From Streptoalloteichus hindustanus (GTDB lineage Bacteria > Actinomycetota > Actinomycetes > Mycobacteriales > Pseudonocardiaceae), in assembly GCF_900129375.1 (NCBI RefSeq), contig NZ_FQVN01000009.1, positions 62,001 to 126,000 on the forward strand: a stretch of DNA of 64,000 nt. Direction: 5' to 3'. Shown in pieces: positions 7,921 to 15,768 of this stretch (positions within the stretch are counted from its first letter, which is position 1; each line of letters starts with the position of its first letter). Position numbers and translations under genes: made by a program. The notes beneath the pieces are model-generated. The model saw only the letters and a program-made list of their open reading frames with translations. It made no database searches and was not told where the DNA came from.

Positions 7921-8048
7921 TTGTCCACAGCCTCGTGAGTTGTCCACAGGGGACAGTCGTGGTCTGGTGGCGCCCCGTCGTTCGCCGATAGGCTGGAGCG
8001 GGGCTCGCCCCCCGGGACGGGTGGGGGCTGTCCCCGGCCAGGGGTGGG
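7921..8048 (+). repeat. Dispersed DnaA-box-like element, copy 1
   Basis: TTGTCCACAG lies at 7921-7930 and again at 7940-7949 (19-bp spacing). After a 34-bp gap comes a 48-bp GC-rich core at 7984-8031, then a GGGGTGGG tail. The core is identical to the reverse complement of 31593-31640, and the box spacing and the gap are also identical there. It lies between the convergent ends of the BpsA-like gene and the GGDEF-EAL gene. TTGTCCACA matches the actinobacterial DnaA-box consensus as I know it. Function is unknown. Confidence 0.8.
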
Positions 8049-8068
8049 AGTTCTCGGCGGTCGGGGCG

Positions 8069-11000
8069 TCAGCGGGCGCGGGGGACGTGCAGGGAGCCCA
8101 TCCCCAGCAGGGAGCGGAACTCGCGCGCGGCGACCGGCCGGGAGAACAGCCAACCCTGGTACGCGTCGACCCCGACGCCGCGCAACACGTGGAACTGGGT
8201 CGCGGTCTCGACGCCCTCGGCCACGCAGTGCCGGCCCATCGCCCGCGCCATGTCGACCACGGCCTTGGCGACCGCGAGGTCCGCCGGGTCGTTGCCGACC
8301 CCCGAGACGAACCGCCGGTCCACCTTGACGATCTGCGCGGGCAGCTCCTTGAGCCGGGCCAGCGACGAGTAGCCCGTGCCGAAGTCGTCGACGGCGAACC
8401 GAACGCCGCGCTCCACCAGCTCCGCCATCTGCGCCCTGGTCCGCGACGGCAGGTCCACCAACGCGGTCTCGACCAGTTCCAGCACCACCCGGTCGAAGGC
8501 GACACCGCTCTCGATGACCGCCGTGCACACCGCGTCCACGAAGTCGGGGTCGCCGGGCACCAGGCCGGCCAGGTTCACCGCGACACCCACCGGCCGGCCG
8601 TCCTGCTGCGGCCACCTCGCCGCCTCCCGCAACGCGGTCCGCAGCACCCACCGGTCCAGCTCGCGCAACAGGTCGCCCTGCTCGGCCACGGGCAGGAAGA
8701 CGTCCGGCGCGAGCAGGCCCCGGTCGGAGTGCGGCCACCGGACCAGCGCCTCGGCCGTGAGCACCGCGCCGTCCACCCCCACCACCGGCTGGAAGTGCAG
8801 CACCAGGCCGTCCCTGGCCAGGGCGTCCCTGAGCTGGCCCTCCAGGTGCACCTGCCGGTCGGCGCTGGCCATCAGCGCCGCGCTGGCCAGCGACACCTTG
8901 CCGGCTCCGCGCCGCTTCGCCTCGAACATGGCCGCGTCGGCGAACCGCAGCAGGTCCGCGCCGGCGGGCCGGGACCCGTTGGGCACCGCCGCGCCGATGG
9001 CCGCCGAGACGCGGACGAGCTGGCCGTGCACGGGCACGGCGGTCCGCAGCAGGCTGGCCACCTTCCGCGCCAACGCCTCCACCCCGCCGACCCGGTCGAC
9101 GTCCGAGCAGATGATCACGTACTCGTCGCCGGAGAGCCGGGCGGCGGTGCACCCCTCCGGCAGGCCGCTCTCCAACCGACGCGCCAACGCCACCAGCAGC
9201 TCGTCGCCGGCGTCGTGCCCCAGGGAGTCGTTGACCCGCTTGAAGTTGTCGATGTCGCAGAACAACACGGCGACCTTCGACTCGTCGGCGTGCAGCAGCC
9301 GGCCGAGGAGTTCCTTGACGGCGGCGCGGTTGGGCAGCCCGGTGAGGTCGTCGTGCGTCGCCTGGTGTCGGAGCGCCTCCGCCGCGCGCCGCCGCTCGGT
9401 GATGTCCTGGTGCACCACCAACCAGAAACGGCGACCGTCGTCCTGCACCGACACCGCGATGTGCAGCTCGCAGTACACCGGTTCGCCGTCAGCGCGCATC
9501 AACATCCGTTGCGGGATGCGGTAACTGCGGTCCTGCCCCGCGTTGATGCGGGAAGCCGACCGGCGGCGCTCCGCCCGCTCGTCGGGGTGCGTGAGCTGTT
9601 CGGCGGTCATCCCCCGAAGCTGGTCCAGGTCGTAGCCGAGCAGTTCGCACAACGCGTCGTTGGCGTCGACCAGGCGCTCGTTGTCGTCGAACAGGCCGAT
9701 CCCCACCGGCGTGATCGACACCAGGTCGGTGAACCGCTGGCTGGAGCGCTCCATGCGGGTCTCGGTGGCCCGCTGCTCGGTGACGTCCTGCGCGGTGCCG
9801 ACCAGGAGCACGCGGCCGTCCGGGCCGCGCACCGCCGCGCCGTGGCACCGGAACACCCGCACCGCCCCGTCCCGCCGCACGATGCGGTGCTCGCACACGA
9901 CCGACCGGTGATCCTGGCGGAGCTGCCACCACTTCTCGTCCACCCAGTCCCGGTCGTCGGGGTGCACCAGGGAGAGGTAGGTCTGGTAGGTGGTGCGCTC
10001 CGCGAGGGACACCCCGTAGAGCTCGTGCAGCATGTCCGACCACGCGGTCTCGTCGGTGTCGGGGTCCCACTCCCACGTGCCCAGGCGAGCGACCCGCTGC
10101 GCGTCGTTGAGCCGCCGCCGCTCCTCCCGGAGCTGGCGCTCCAACGCGCGTTGCTCGGTGACGTCCTGGATGGTGCCCTGCAGCCAGGCGATCTCGCCGT
10201 TCGGCCCCTGCTCGGCCCGCGCCCGCCCGACGTAGACCTGCTCGCCGCGCACCCCCCGGACCTCGACCTCGACCGTCTTGCCGTGCGGTCCCCGCAGGAG
10301 CTGGTCCCGCAGCGCGGCGATCCGGGACCGGTCGTCGGGGTGCACGCCGAACAACAGGTCCCCGAAGTCGCCGTCGGAACCGCCCTCGGCGTACAGCTCG
10401 CTCAACGCCTCGCTGCGGCGCACCACACCGGTGGCCACGTCGTAGCTCCAGCTGCCCATGCGCGCGATGCGCTGGGCCTCCAGCAGCCGGGCCCGTTCGG
10501 CGGCCAGCTCGGTCTCGGCCCGCCACTGGTCGGTGATGTCCCTGATGTAGCCGGTGATGCGGACGATCTCGCCCCTGGCGTCGCGCTTGGCCTTGGCCTC
10601 GCCCCGGATCCGGCGCAGCTCGCCGTCCGGCCGCAGCACCCGGTACTCGATCTGGATCGGCGCGCCGCTGGCCTTGTGGTCGGCCCAGTAGGCGAGCACC
10701 TGCTCCCGGTCGTCCGGGTGGATCAGGGTCAGGACCGTTTCGGCTCCCGGCTTCGCGGTTCCCGGCTCCAGCCCGAGCAGCTCGTAGTGGCTCGGCGACC
10801 AGAACGTCTCCCCGGTGGCCGGGTCGAACTCCCAGGAGCCGATCCCGGCCACCCGCTGCACCTCGTTCAGCCGGCGCTGCTCGTCCCGCAGCGCCTCGGC
10901 GGCGCTGGCCAGGTCCGAGACGTCCACCAGCGACACGATCCGGCCGCCGTCGGCGAGCGGCCACGCCACGAGGCGCACGGGCAGGGCGCCGCCGTCGACG

Positions 11001-11251
11001 CGGACTAACCGCGCTTCCGCGCCCTCGCCCACCACCAGGTCGTCGACCTTGGCTCCGACGAGGTCCGGCGCGGACGCGCCGGCGAGCGCGGCGAACTCCG
11101 GCGTCACGGCCAGCACGAGGCCGTGCGCGTCGCAGCGCAGCGCGGGACCCGCCGGCAGGGCGGGGCCACTCTGGGGGCACCGCGTGCCGGCCGCTCGTCC
11201 CGCGTCGCCCACCACGGGAGCGCCTCCCGTCCGCTCGACCCGGTCGGCCAC
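8069..11251 (-). CDS. Multi-PAS GGDEF-EAL cyclic-di-GMP signalling protein
   Basis: 1060 aa from GTG 11251, chosen because ACAGGGGTGG precedes it; an ATG at 11281 is possible. A degenerate N-terminal PAS-like part is followed by four PAS/PAC units, beginning at GIGSWEFDP, RMGSWSYDV, RLGTWEWDP and FTDLVSITPVGIGLF. Then come a GGDEF domain with DDLTGLPNRAAV, FCDIDNFKRVND and RLSGDEYVI, and an EAL domain with EALVRWPH, VLELVETAL, FAVDDFGTGYSS, VKVDRRFV and AEGVET. The EAL metal and catalytic residues look intact, so phosphodiesterase activity is plausible. The cyclase motif reads SGDEY, which may be active or only GTP-binding. No transmembrane segment is seen, so it is probably a cytoplasmic sensor. 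Confidence 0.92.
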   Translation of the reverse strand: MADRVERTGGAPVVGDAGRAAGTRCPQSGPALPAGPALRCDAHGLVLAVTPEFAALAGASAPDLVGAKVDDLVVGEGAEARLVRVDGGALPVRLVAWPLADGGRIVSLVDVSDLASAAEALRDEQRRLNEVQRVAGIGSWEFDPATGETFWSPSHYELLGLEPGTAKPGAETVLTLIHPDDREQVLAYWADHKASGAPIQIEYRVLRPDGELRRIRGEAKAKRDARGEIVRITGYIRDITDQWRAETELAAERARLLEAQRIARMGSWSYDVATGVVRRSEALSELYAEGGSDGDFGDLLFGVHPDDRSRIAALRDQLLRGPHGKTVEVEVRGVRGEQVYVGRARAEQGPNGEIAWLQGTIQDVTEQRALERQLREERRRLNDAQRVARLGTWEWDPDTDETAWSDMLHELYGVSLAERTTYQTYLSLVHPDDRDWVDEKWWQLRQDHRSVVCEHRIVRRDGAVRVFRCHGAAVRGPDGRVLLVGTAQDVTEQRATETRMERSSQRFTDLVSITPVGIGLFDDNERLVDANDALCELLGYDLDQLRGMTAEQLTHPDERAERRRSASRINAGQDRSYRIPQRMLMRADGEPVYCELHIAVSVQDDGRRFWLVVHQDITERRRAAEALRHQATHDDLTGLPNRAAVKELLGRLLHADESKVAVLFCDIDNFKRVNDSLGHDAGDELLVALARRLESGLPEGCTAARLSGDEYVIICSDVDRVGGVEALARKVASLLRTAVPVHGQLVRVSAAIGAAVPNGSRPAGADLLRFADAAMFEAKRRGAGKVSLASAALMASADRQVHLEGQLRDALARDGLVLHFQPVVGVDGAVLTAEALVRWPHSDRGLLAPDVFLPVAEQGDLLRELDRWVLRTALREAARWPQQDGRPVGVAVNLAGLVPGDPDFVDAVCTAVIESGVAFDRVVLELVETALVDLPSRTRAQMAELVERGVRFAVDDFGTGYSSLARLKELPAQIVKVDRRFVSGVGNDPADLAVAKAVVDMARAMGRHCVAEGVETATQFHVLRGVGVDAYQGWLFSRPVAAREFRSLLGMGSLHVPRAR

Positions 11252-11480
11252 GTTCCACCCCTGTCCACTCCCGGCCACCATGGCGGCGGTGGCCGGGCGG
11301 CGGCTGCCTGAGCAGTGCGCCCCGGTTCGGGCCCGGCGGCGGGCCCGAACCGGTAGGCACGCACCCTTCCGGGGGTCACCTACCCGCCATCCGTCGTACA
11401 CCCCACTCGACCGCCCGCCACTGCGGACCGGCCGTGCCGACAAGTCTGGCGTTCAGGTGACGGGTATGTCCCCCGTCCGG

Positions 11481-11502
11481 TGAGATTGCCGATGGAATCT
11501 CA
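11481..11502. promoter_or_regulatory. Inverted repeat TGAGATT-N8-AATCTCA
   Basis: Perfect 7-bp arms at 11481-11487 and 11496-11502. They lie 16 bp beyond the malic enzyme stop and about 230 bp upstream of the GGDEF-EAL start, both on the minus strand. It could be a weak terminator or an operator for the signalling gene. Confidence 0.35.
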
Positions 11503-11518
11503 ACGATTCCACCGCCGC

Positions 11519-12706
11519 TCAGGCTACTCCGTCCTCCCGCGCCGCCCGGGCGACCGCGGCCGCGACCGCGGGGCCGACCCGGGGGTCGAGCGGGCTCGGC
11601 ACGATGCGGTCGGGGGCGAGGTCGTCGCCGACCACGCCGACGATCGCCTCGGCCGCCGCCAGCTTCATCCGCTCGGTGATCCGCCGCGCGCCGGCGTCGA
11701 GCGCGCCCCGGAACACCCCGGGGAACGCCAGCACGTTGTTGATCTGGTTGGGGAAGTCGCTGCGGCCGGTGGCCACCACGGCCGCGTGCCGGGCCGCCAC
11801 GGCGGGGTGGATCTCCGGGTCCGGGTTGGACAGCGCGAACACGATCGCCCCAGGAGCCATGCTGGCGACCAGCTCCTCGGCCACCGTCGACGCCGACAGG
11901 CCGACGAACACGTCGGCGCCCTTGAGCGCCTCGGCCGGCCCCCCGGACAGCCGCCGCGGGTTGGTGCTCTCGGCCAGCTCCGCCTTGATCGGGTTCAGGC
12001 CGTCCCTGGCCGGGTGGATGATGCCGCGCGAGTCCAGCACGACCACCTCGCCGACCCCGGCGGCCAGCAGGATGCGCGCGCAGGCCACGCCGGCGGCGCC
12101 GGCGCCGGAGACGACAACCTTCAGCTCGGCGAGCTGGCGGCCGAGCACGGTGCTGGCGCCGCGGAGCGCGGCGAGCACGACGATCGCGGTGCCGTGCTGG
12201 TCGTCGTGCATGACCGGGCAGTCCAGCGCCTCCACCAGCCGGTCCTCCAGCTCGAAGCACCGGGGGGCGGAGATGTCCTCCAGGTTGACGGCGCCGAACG
12301 ACGGGCGCAGCCGGACCAGCGTCTCCACGATCTCGTCGACGTCGGTCGTGTCCAGCACGAGCGGGATGGAGTCCAGCCCGCCGAACTGCTTGAACAGCGC
12401 GGACTTGCCCTCCATCACGGGCAGCGAGGCCCGCGGGCCGATGTCGCCGAGACCGAGCACGGCAGTGCCGTCGCTGACCACCGCGACCAGGCGGTTGGTC
12501 CAGGTGTACCGGGCGGCGAGCGCCGCGTCGTCGGCGATCGCCCGGCTGACCCTGGCCACGCCCGGCGTGTAGGCGATGGACAGCGCGCGCGGGTCGGTCA
12601 GCGGCGTGGTCACCTCGATCCCGAGCTTGCCGCCCTCGTGGGCGCGGAAGATCTCCTCGTCGGTGAGCTCGACGGTCGAGGTGGTGTGGTCGTTCACGGT
12701 GGTCAC
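11519..12706 (-). CDS. NAD(P)-dependent malic enzyme
   Basis: 395 aa from GTG 12706, preceded by AGGAGGGA at good spacing. Malic enzyme N-domain motifs are SIAYTPGVARVSRAI, VSDGTAVLGLGDIGP, MEGKSALFKQFGG, NLEDISAPRCFELE and HDDQHGTAIVVLAAL (metal and malate ligands). The Rossmann domain has VVVSGAGAAGVACARIL and ALSNPDPEIHP. It decarboxylates malate to pyruvate. The short bacterial form (about 400 aa) lacks the phosphotransacetylase-like extension. Cofactor preference cannot be decided by eye. Divergent from the RmlC-like gene across 379 bp. Confidence 0.93.
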   Translation of the reverse strand: MTTVNDHTTSTVELTDEEIFRAHEGGKLGIEVTTPLTDPRALSIAYTPGVARVSRAIADDAALAARYTWTNRLVAVVSDGTAVLGLGDIGPRASLPVMEGKSALFKQFGGLDSIPLVLDTTDVDEIVETLVRLRPSFGAVNLEDISAPRCFELEDRLVEALDCPVMHDDQHGTAIVVLAALRGASTVLGRQLAELKVVVSGAGAAGVACARILLAAGVGEVVVLDSRGIIHPARDGLNPIKAELAESTNPRRLSGGPAEALKGADVFVGLSASTVAEELVASMAPGAIVFALSNPDPEIHPAVAARHAAVVATGRSDFPNQINNVLAFPGVFRGALDAGARRITERMKLAAAEAIVGVVGDDLAPDRIVPSPLDPRVGPAVAAAVARAAREDGVA

Positions 12707-13085
12707 GGCGTCCCTCCTGCCGGTGTGGGGTGGACGGGTCGGTCCCGTCCTGGCGAGCACGCCCAAGCCGGCGTTGTCCTGCCGACGCAGCGGGGCGAGG
12801 TCAACCGGTCGACGGGCGGCCCGGGTGGGGCGACGCGCCGACGGACGCTGCGGTGCGGGACAGTCTGGCAGTTGATCACCCCGGTGTCAGCGATGCCGAT
12901 CACAATGAGGACCGAATTTCCGCCCAGGTCAGAGGCGGTTTAGCAAGACGTCCGTCCGGCTTGTTGGACTCGCGGGTCAGTTTCCGCAGGCGACGGCCGC
13001 CCCGGCCGACGAAGATCATCTTGTCCGGGCCGGCTCGACGCCCTCCGCAGGTCCGATCGAGTGACACGACTTACCCTCGTCCGTT
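12707..13085. other. Divergent promoter region, malic enzyme / RmlC-like gene
   Basis: 379 bp with no credible gene. At its right end TACCCT (13072-13077) lies 8 nt before the GTG of the RmlC-like gene and is the likely -10 box. Malic enzyme signals should lie near the left end, but I could not pick a convincing box there. Confidence 0.5.
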
Positions 13086-13685
13086 GTGCAGGTTCGGGAA
13101 CTGACCATCAGCGGGGCCTACGAGTTCGCCCCGGCCACCTTCCCCGACGACCGCGGCGTGTTCACCGCTCCGTACCAGGAGTCGGCGTTCGCGGCGGCCG
13201 TCGGCCACCCGCTGCGCGTCGCGCAGACCAACCACTCGGTGTCCCGGCGCGGCACCATCCGGGGGGTCCACTTCGCCGACGTGCCCCCGGGCCAGGCCAA
13301 GTACGTGTACTGCGCGCGCGGCGCGCTGCTTGACGTCGTGATCGACATCCGGGTGGGCTCCCCGACGTTCGGGCGGTGGGACGCCGTGCGGCTCGACTCG
13401 GTGGACTACCGAGCGGTGTACCTCCCCGAGGGGCTGGGGCACGCCTTCATCGCCCTGGAGGACGACACCGTCATGGGCTACATGTGCTCGGAGGGCTACA
13501 ACCCGGGCGCCGAGCACGGCATCAGCCCGCTCGACCCCGCGCTGGGCCTGCCCTGGCCGGCGGACCTCGAACCGGTCCTGTCGGACAAGGACCGGCACGC
13601 CCCCACCCTCGCCGAGGCGGCCGACGCCGGCCTCCTGCCCCGCTACGAGGACTGCCTGGCGTACTACGACAAGCTGCGCTCCTGA
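13086..13685 (+). CDS. dTDP-4-dehydrorhamnose 3,5-epimerase family (RmlC-like)
   Basis: 199 aa, normal family length. The RmlC cupin shows FPDDRGVFTAPYQE, NHSVSRRGTIRGVHF (with the catalytic histidine), KYVYCARGALLDVVIDIR, SPTFGRWDAVRLD and LPEGLGHAFIALEDDTVMGY. The enzyme epimerises C3/C5 of a dTDP-4-keto-6-deoxyglucose-type sugar for rhamnose or another deoxysugar. No rmlA, rmlB or rmlD lies nearby, so the gene is separated from its pathway. The GTG start is 8 nt after TACCCT with no Shine-Dalgarno, suggesting a leaderless transcript. Relatives that are 3- or 5-epimerases of antibiotic sugars cannot be excluded. Confidence 0.9.
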   Translation: MQVRELTISGAYEFAPATFPDDRGVFTAPYQESAFAAAVGHPLRVAQTNHSVSRRGTIRGVHFADVPPGQAKYVYCARGALLDVVIDIRVGSPTFGRWDAVRLDSVDYRAVYLPEGLGHAFIALEDDTVMGYMCSEGYNPGAEHGISPLDPALGLPWPADLEPVLSDKDRHAPTLAEAADAGLLPRYEDCLAYYDKLRS

Positions 13686-13819
13686 GGCCCGGTGGGCCGG
13701 CGCCCGCCGCCGGCCCACCACCCGCGCCAGCCCGTAGCCCGTCAGCCCGTCAGCCGCCCGGGCCACGAGTCGCGCTGGGCCATCAACCGCGCCCGGCCAG
13801 GGCCCCGCGCCTGCCCCGG

Positions 13820-14146
13820 TCAGCCGCCCGCCCGGAGCCGGCCCGGGCGGGGCCACAACCGCCAGCGCGCCACACCGAGCACCACCGCCGGGCCCAGCTC
13901 GCGCGAGTCCGTCGACGCGAACTCGTTGTCCCCCACCACGAACCAGCCGTCGGCCTCCGCGCGCAGCGCGCGCTTCACGGACAGCTGACCCGGCCGCGCG
14001 ACCCACCGCACGAGCACCACGTCACCTGGTCGGACGACACCGTCGGGCCGGACCAGGACGACGTCGCCGTCGGCCAGGGTGGGCGCCATCGAGGGTCCGC
14101 GCACCCGCACCCGCCGCACCGGCCACGGCCCCAGCTCCCGTGCCAC
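13820..14146 (-). CDS. sodX: Nickel-type superoxide dismutase maturation protease (S24/S26 fold)
   Basis: 108 aa from GTG 14146, with GGGAGGTGA upstream. It has the signal-peptidase/LexA-like pattern: VRGPSMAPTLADGDVVLV with the catalytic serine (SMAP), GDVVLVRWVARPGQLSVKRAL with the catalytic lysine (VKR), and a late FVVGDNEFASTDSRELG box. It is short and has no clear membrane anchor, as in SodX. It lies divergently beside sodN and should remove the SodN leader before His1. In Streptomyces sodX follows sodN, whereas here the pair is head-to-head. Confidence 0.88.
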   Translation of the reverse strand: MARELGPWPVRRVRVRGPSMAPTLADGDVVLVRPDGVVRPGDVVLVRWVARPGQLSVKRALRAEADGWFVVGDNEFASTDSRELGPAVVLGVARWRLWPRPGRLRAGG

Positions 14147-14183
14147 CGATCACCTCCCGCCTGCCGACACGATGATCCAGGAG

Positions 14184-14223
14184 TAGGGTCTGCCGCGTCG
14201 GAGCATCCACTGTCAGGGAGGAA
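14184..14223 (+). promoter_or_regulatory. Probable sodN promoter -10 box and ribosome-binding site
   Basis: TAGGGT at 14184-14189 fits an actinobacterial -10 element. GGGAGGAAAG at 14215-14223 is a strong Shine-Dalgarno just before ATG 14226. The leader would be about 30 nt. No clear Fur/Nur-type palindrome was found in the 79-bp divergent gap. Confidence 0.45.
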
Positions 14224-14225
14224 AG

Positions 14226-14633
14226 ATGCGACTGCTGTCGCGCGTCCTCGGTCCGCGTCTGGAGGCCACCGCGCACTGCGACCTCCCGTGCGGCGTCTAC
14301 GACCCGGCCCAGGCCAGGATCGAGGCCGAGTCCATCAAGGCCATCCAGGAGAAGTACCAGGCCAACGAGGACCCGGAGTTCCGCCAGCGGGCGATCATCA
14401 TCAAGGAGCAGCGCGCCGAGCTGGTCAAGCACCACCTGTGGGTGCTGTGGACCGACTACTTCAAGGCGCCGCACTTCGAGAAGTACCCGCAGCTGCACGA
14501 CCTGTTCAACAAGGCGACCAAGACCGCCGGCGCCTCGGGCGTCAAGGGCTCGATGGACCCCGCCAAGGGACAGGAGCTGCTCGACCTGATCGCCGAGATC
14601 GACAAGATCTTCTGGGAGACCAAGCAGGCGTGA
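14226..14633 (+). CDS. sodN: Nickel superoxide dismutase precursor
   Basis: 135 aa. A 16-residue leader (MRLLSRVLGPRLEATA) is followed by HCDLPCGVYDP, the NiSOD hook in which the new N-terminal His and two Cys bind nickel. Mature length is about 119 aa, matching characterised NiSOD subunits, and the remainder (DPEFRQRAIIIKEQRAELVKHHLWVLW) is the four-helix bundle. The enzyme dismutates superoxide in the cytoplasm as a hexamer. The leader must be cut between A16 and H17, the presumed job of the divergent SodX. Strong ribosome-binding site GGGAGGAAAG. Confidence 0.97.
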   Translation: MRLLSRVLGPRLEATAHCDLPCGVYDPAQARIEAESIKAIQEKYQANEDPEFRQRAIIIKEQRAELVKHHLWVLWTDYFKAPHFEKYPQLHDLFNKATKTAGASGVKGSMDPAKGQELLDLIAEIDKIFWETKQA

Positions 14634-14747
14634 GGTCACGGCGTCGGGGTCGACCGCCCGCGGGTGGTCGCAAGTCCCCCGGCGTCCGCTGACACCCGCC
14701 GGCGCCATCCCAGGCGACCGGCGGGCTGACAGCGACACGTACGCGGA

Positions 14748-14798
14748 CGGCCGGCGGTGCCGGGTCGGGTGGGACTCCCGACCCGGCACCGCCGGCCG
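14748..14798. terminator. Strong bidirectional terminator hairpin
   Basis: A perfect 22-bp stem (14748-14769 with 14777-14798) closes a 7-nt loop. It lies between the convergent sodN and DUF2795 genes and can serve both. Confidence 0.8.
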
Positions 14799-14838
14799 TT
14801 GCCGTGTCCGGCTCCGCGCCTGGCCGACGCCGCGACCG

Positions 14839-15030
14839 CTACTTCTGCTCGCCGATCGCCTCACTGATGTCGTTCGGCGAGTTGAAGTTGTCACGGGACA
14901 GGTTGCGCAAGGTGTTGAGGACGTCCTCGTCGGCGCCGTGCGACTCGGCGGTGCGCACGACCTCGTCCTTGGTCGCCGGGTAGTCGATCCCACCGAGGAA
15001 CTTCTGGACCTGGATCGGGTTCACAGCCAT
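14839..15030 (-). CDS. DUF2795 family small protein
   Basis: 63 aa from ATG 15030 with AGCGAGGT upstream. The sequence MAVNPIQVQKFLGGIDYPATKDEVV is followed by LRNLSRDNFNSPNDISEAIGE. This is the small helical DUF2795 pattern, with the typical GGIDYPATKDELV-like and FNSPxDVSEA-like boxes. The family has no established biochemical role; it is abundant in actinobacteria and resembles a tiny winged-helix-like fold. Convergent with sodN, sharing a strong terminator hairpin. Confidence 0.9.
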   Translation of the reverse strand: MAVNPIQVQKFLGGIDYPATKDEVVRTAESHGADEDVLNTLRNLSRDNFNSPNDISEAIGEQK

Positions 15031-15131
15031 ACCTCGCTGGTACCCCGGCTGGCCCCGGCCATCCCGGATGTCAGCCGATGTGGTGGCCACCGGGCCGGGT
15101 CGGGCCCGCGAGGCCAACTTACGATCAAGGG

Positions 15132-15743
15132 GTGGCAGCGGACAGGGAACCGGCGGTCTACCTCATCCGGCACGGCGAGACGGAGTGGTCGGCGACGGGC
15201 AAGCACACCAGCTACACCGACGTGCCGCTGACCGGCGACGGGGAGCGCGTCGCCAGGGCGGCCGGCGCGGTCCTGGCCCGGCTCCGCGGCACCGACGAAC
15301 GGCCGGCCCTGGTGCTGTCCAGTCCGCGGCGACGCGCGTTGCGGACCGCCGAACTGGCCGGCCTCACCCCGGACGAGGTGACCGACGAGCTCGCCGAGTG
15401 GAACTACGGCGAGTACGAGGGGCTCACCACCCCGGAGATCCGTCGGACGGTCGACGGGTGGACGGTCTGGACGCACCCCGTGCCCGGGGGCGAGGAGCCC
15501 GCGCGGGTGGCGGACCGGGCCGACGCCGTGCTCGCCCGCGCCAGGGCCGCGCTGTCCAGGGGCGACGTCGTCCTGGTCGGGCACGGCCACTTCAGCCGGG
15601 TGCTGACGGCGCGCTGGATCGGCCTGCCCGCGACGGCGGGCGTGCACTTCGCTCTGGAGGCGGCGGGCATCGTCGTGCTCGGCCACGAGCGGGGCGTGCC
15701 GCAGGTCCGCCGGCTGAACGTGCCACCATGGGGACTCGTCTGA
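15132..15743 (+). CDS. Histidine phosphatase family protein (phosphoglycerate-mutase-like)
   Basis: 203 aa. The active-site RHGETEWS (phospho-His acceptor) is near residue 14. LSSPRRRALRTAELAG (second Arg) and VLVGHGHFSRVL (second catalytic His) follow. These mark a broad-specificity phosphatase of the GpmB/acid phosphatase branch. In M. tuberculosis the syntenic gene, as I recall it, is Rv3214 (gpm2), an acid phosphatase rather than a true mutase. TACGAT (15120-15125) lies 6 nt before GTG 15132, so a leaderless start is favoured over an upstream ATG at 15078. The following GNAT gene is 25 nt downstream and may be co-transcribed. Confidence 0.9.
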   Translation: MAADREPAVYLIRHGETEWSATGKHTSYTDVPLTGDGERVARAAGAVLARLRGTDERPALVLSSPRRRALRTAELAGLTPDEVTDELAEWNYGEYEGLTTPEIRRTVDGWTVWTHPVPGGEEPARVADRADAVLARARAALSRGDVVLVGHGHFSRVLTARWIGLPATAGVHFALEAAGIVVLGHERGVPQVRRLNVPPWGLV

Positions 15744-15768
15744 ACGGGTGATCCGAAGGAGGTGGCCG

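Noticed and set aside
7940-11008. A 1022-codon plus-strand frame opposite the GGDEF-EAL gene
   Set aside because: No domain, antisense to a clear multidomain protein; arises from absent stop codons in GC-rich DNA.
13086-13685. Deoxysugar or antibiotic cluster around the RmlC-like gene
   Set aside because: Neighbours are malic enzyme and NiSOD genes; there are no glycosyltransferases or other sugar enzymes nearby.
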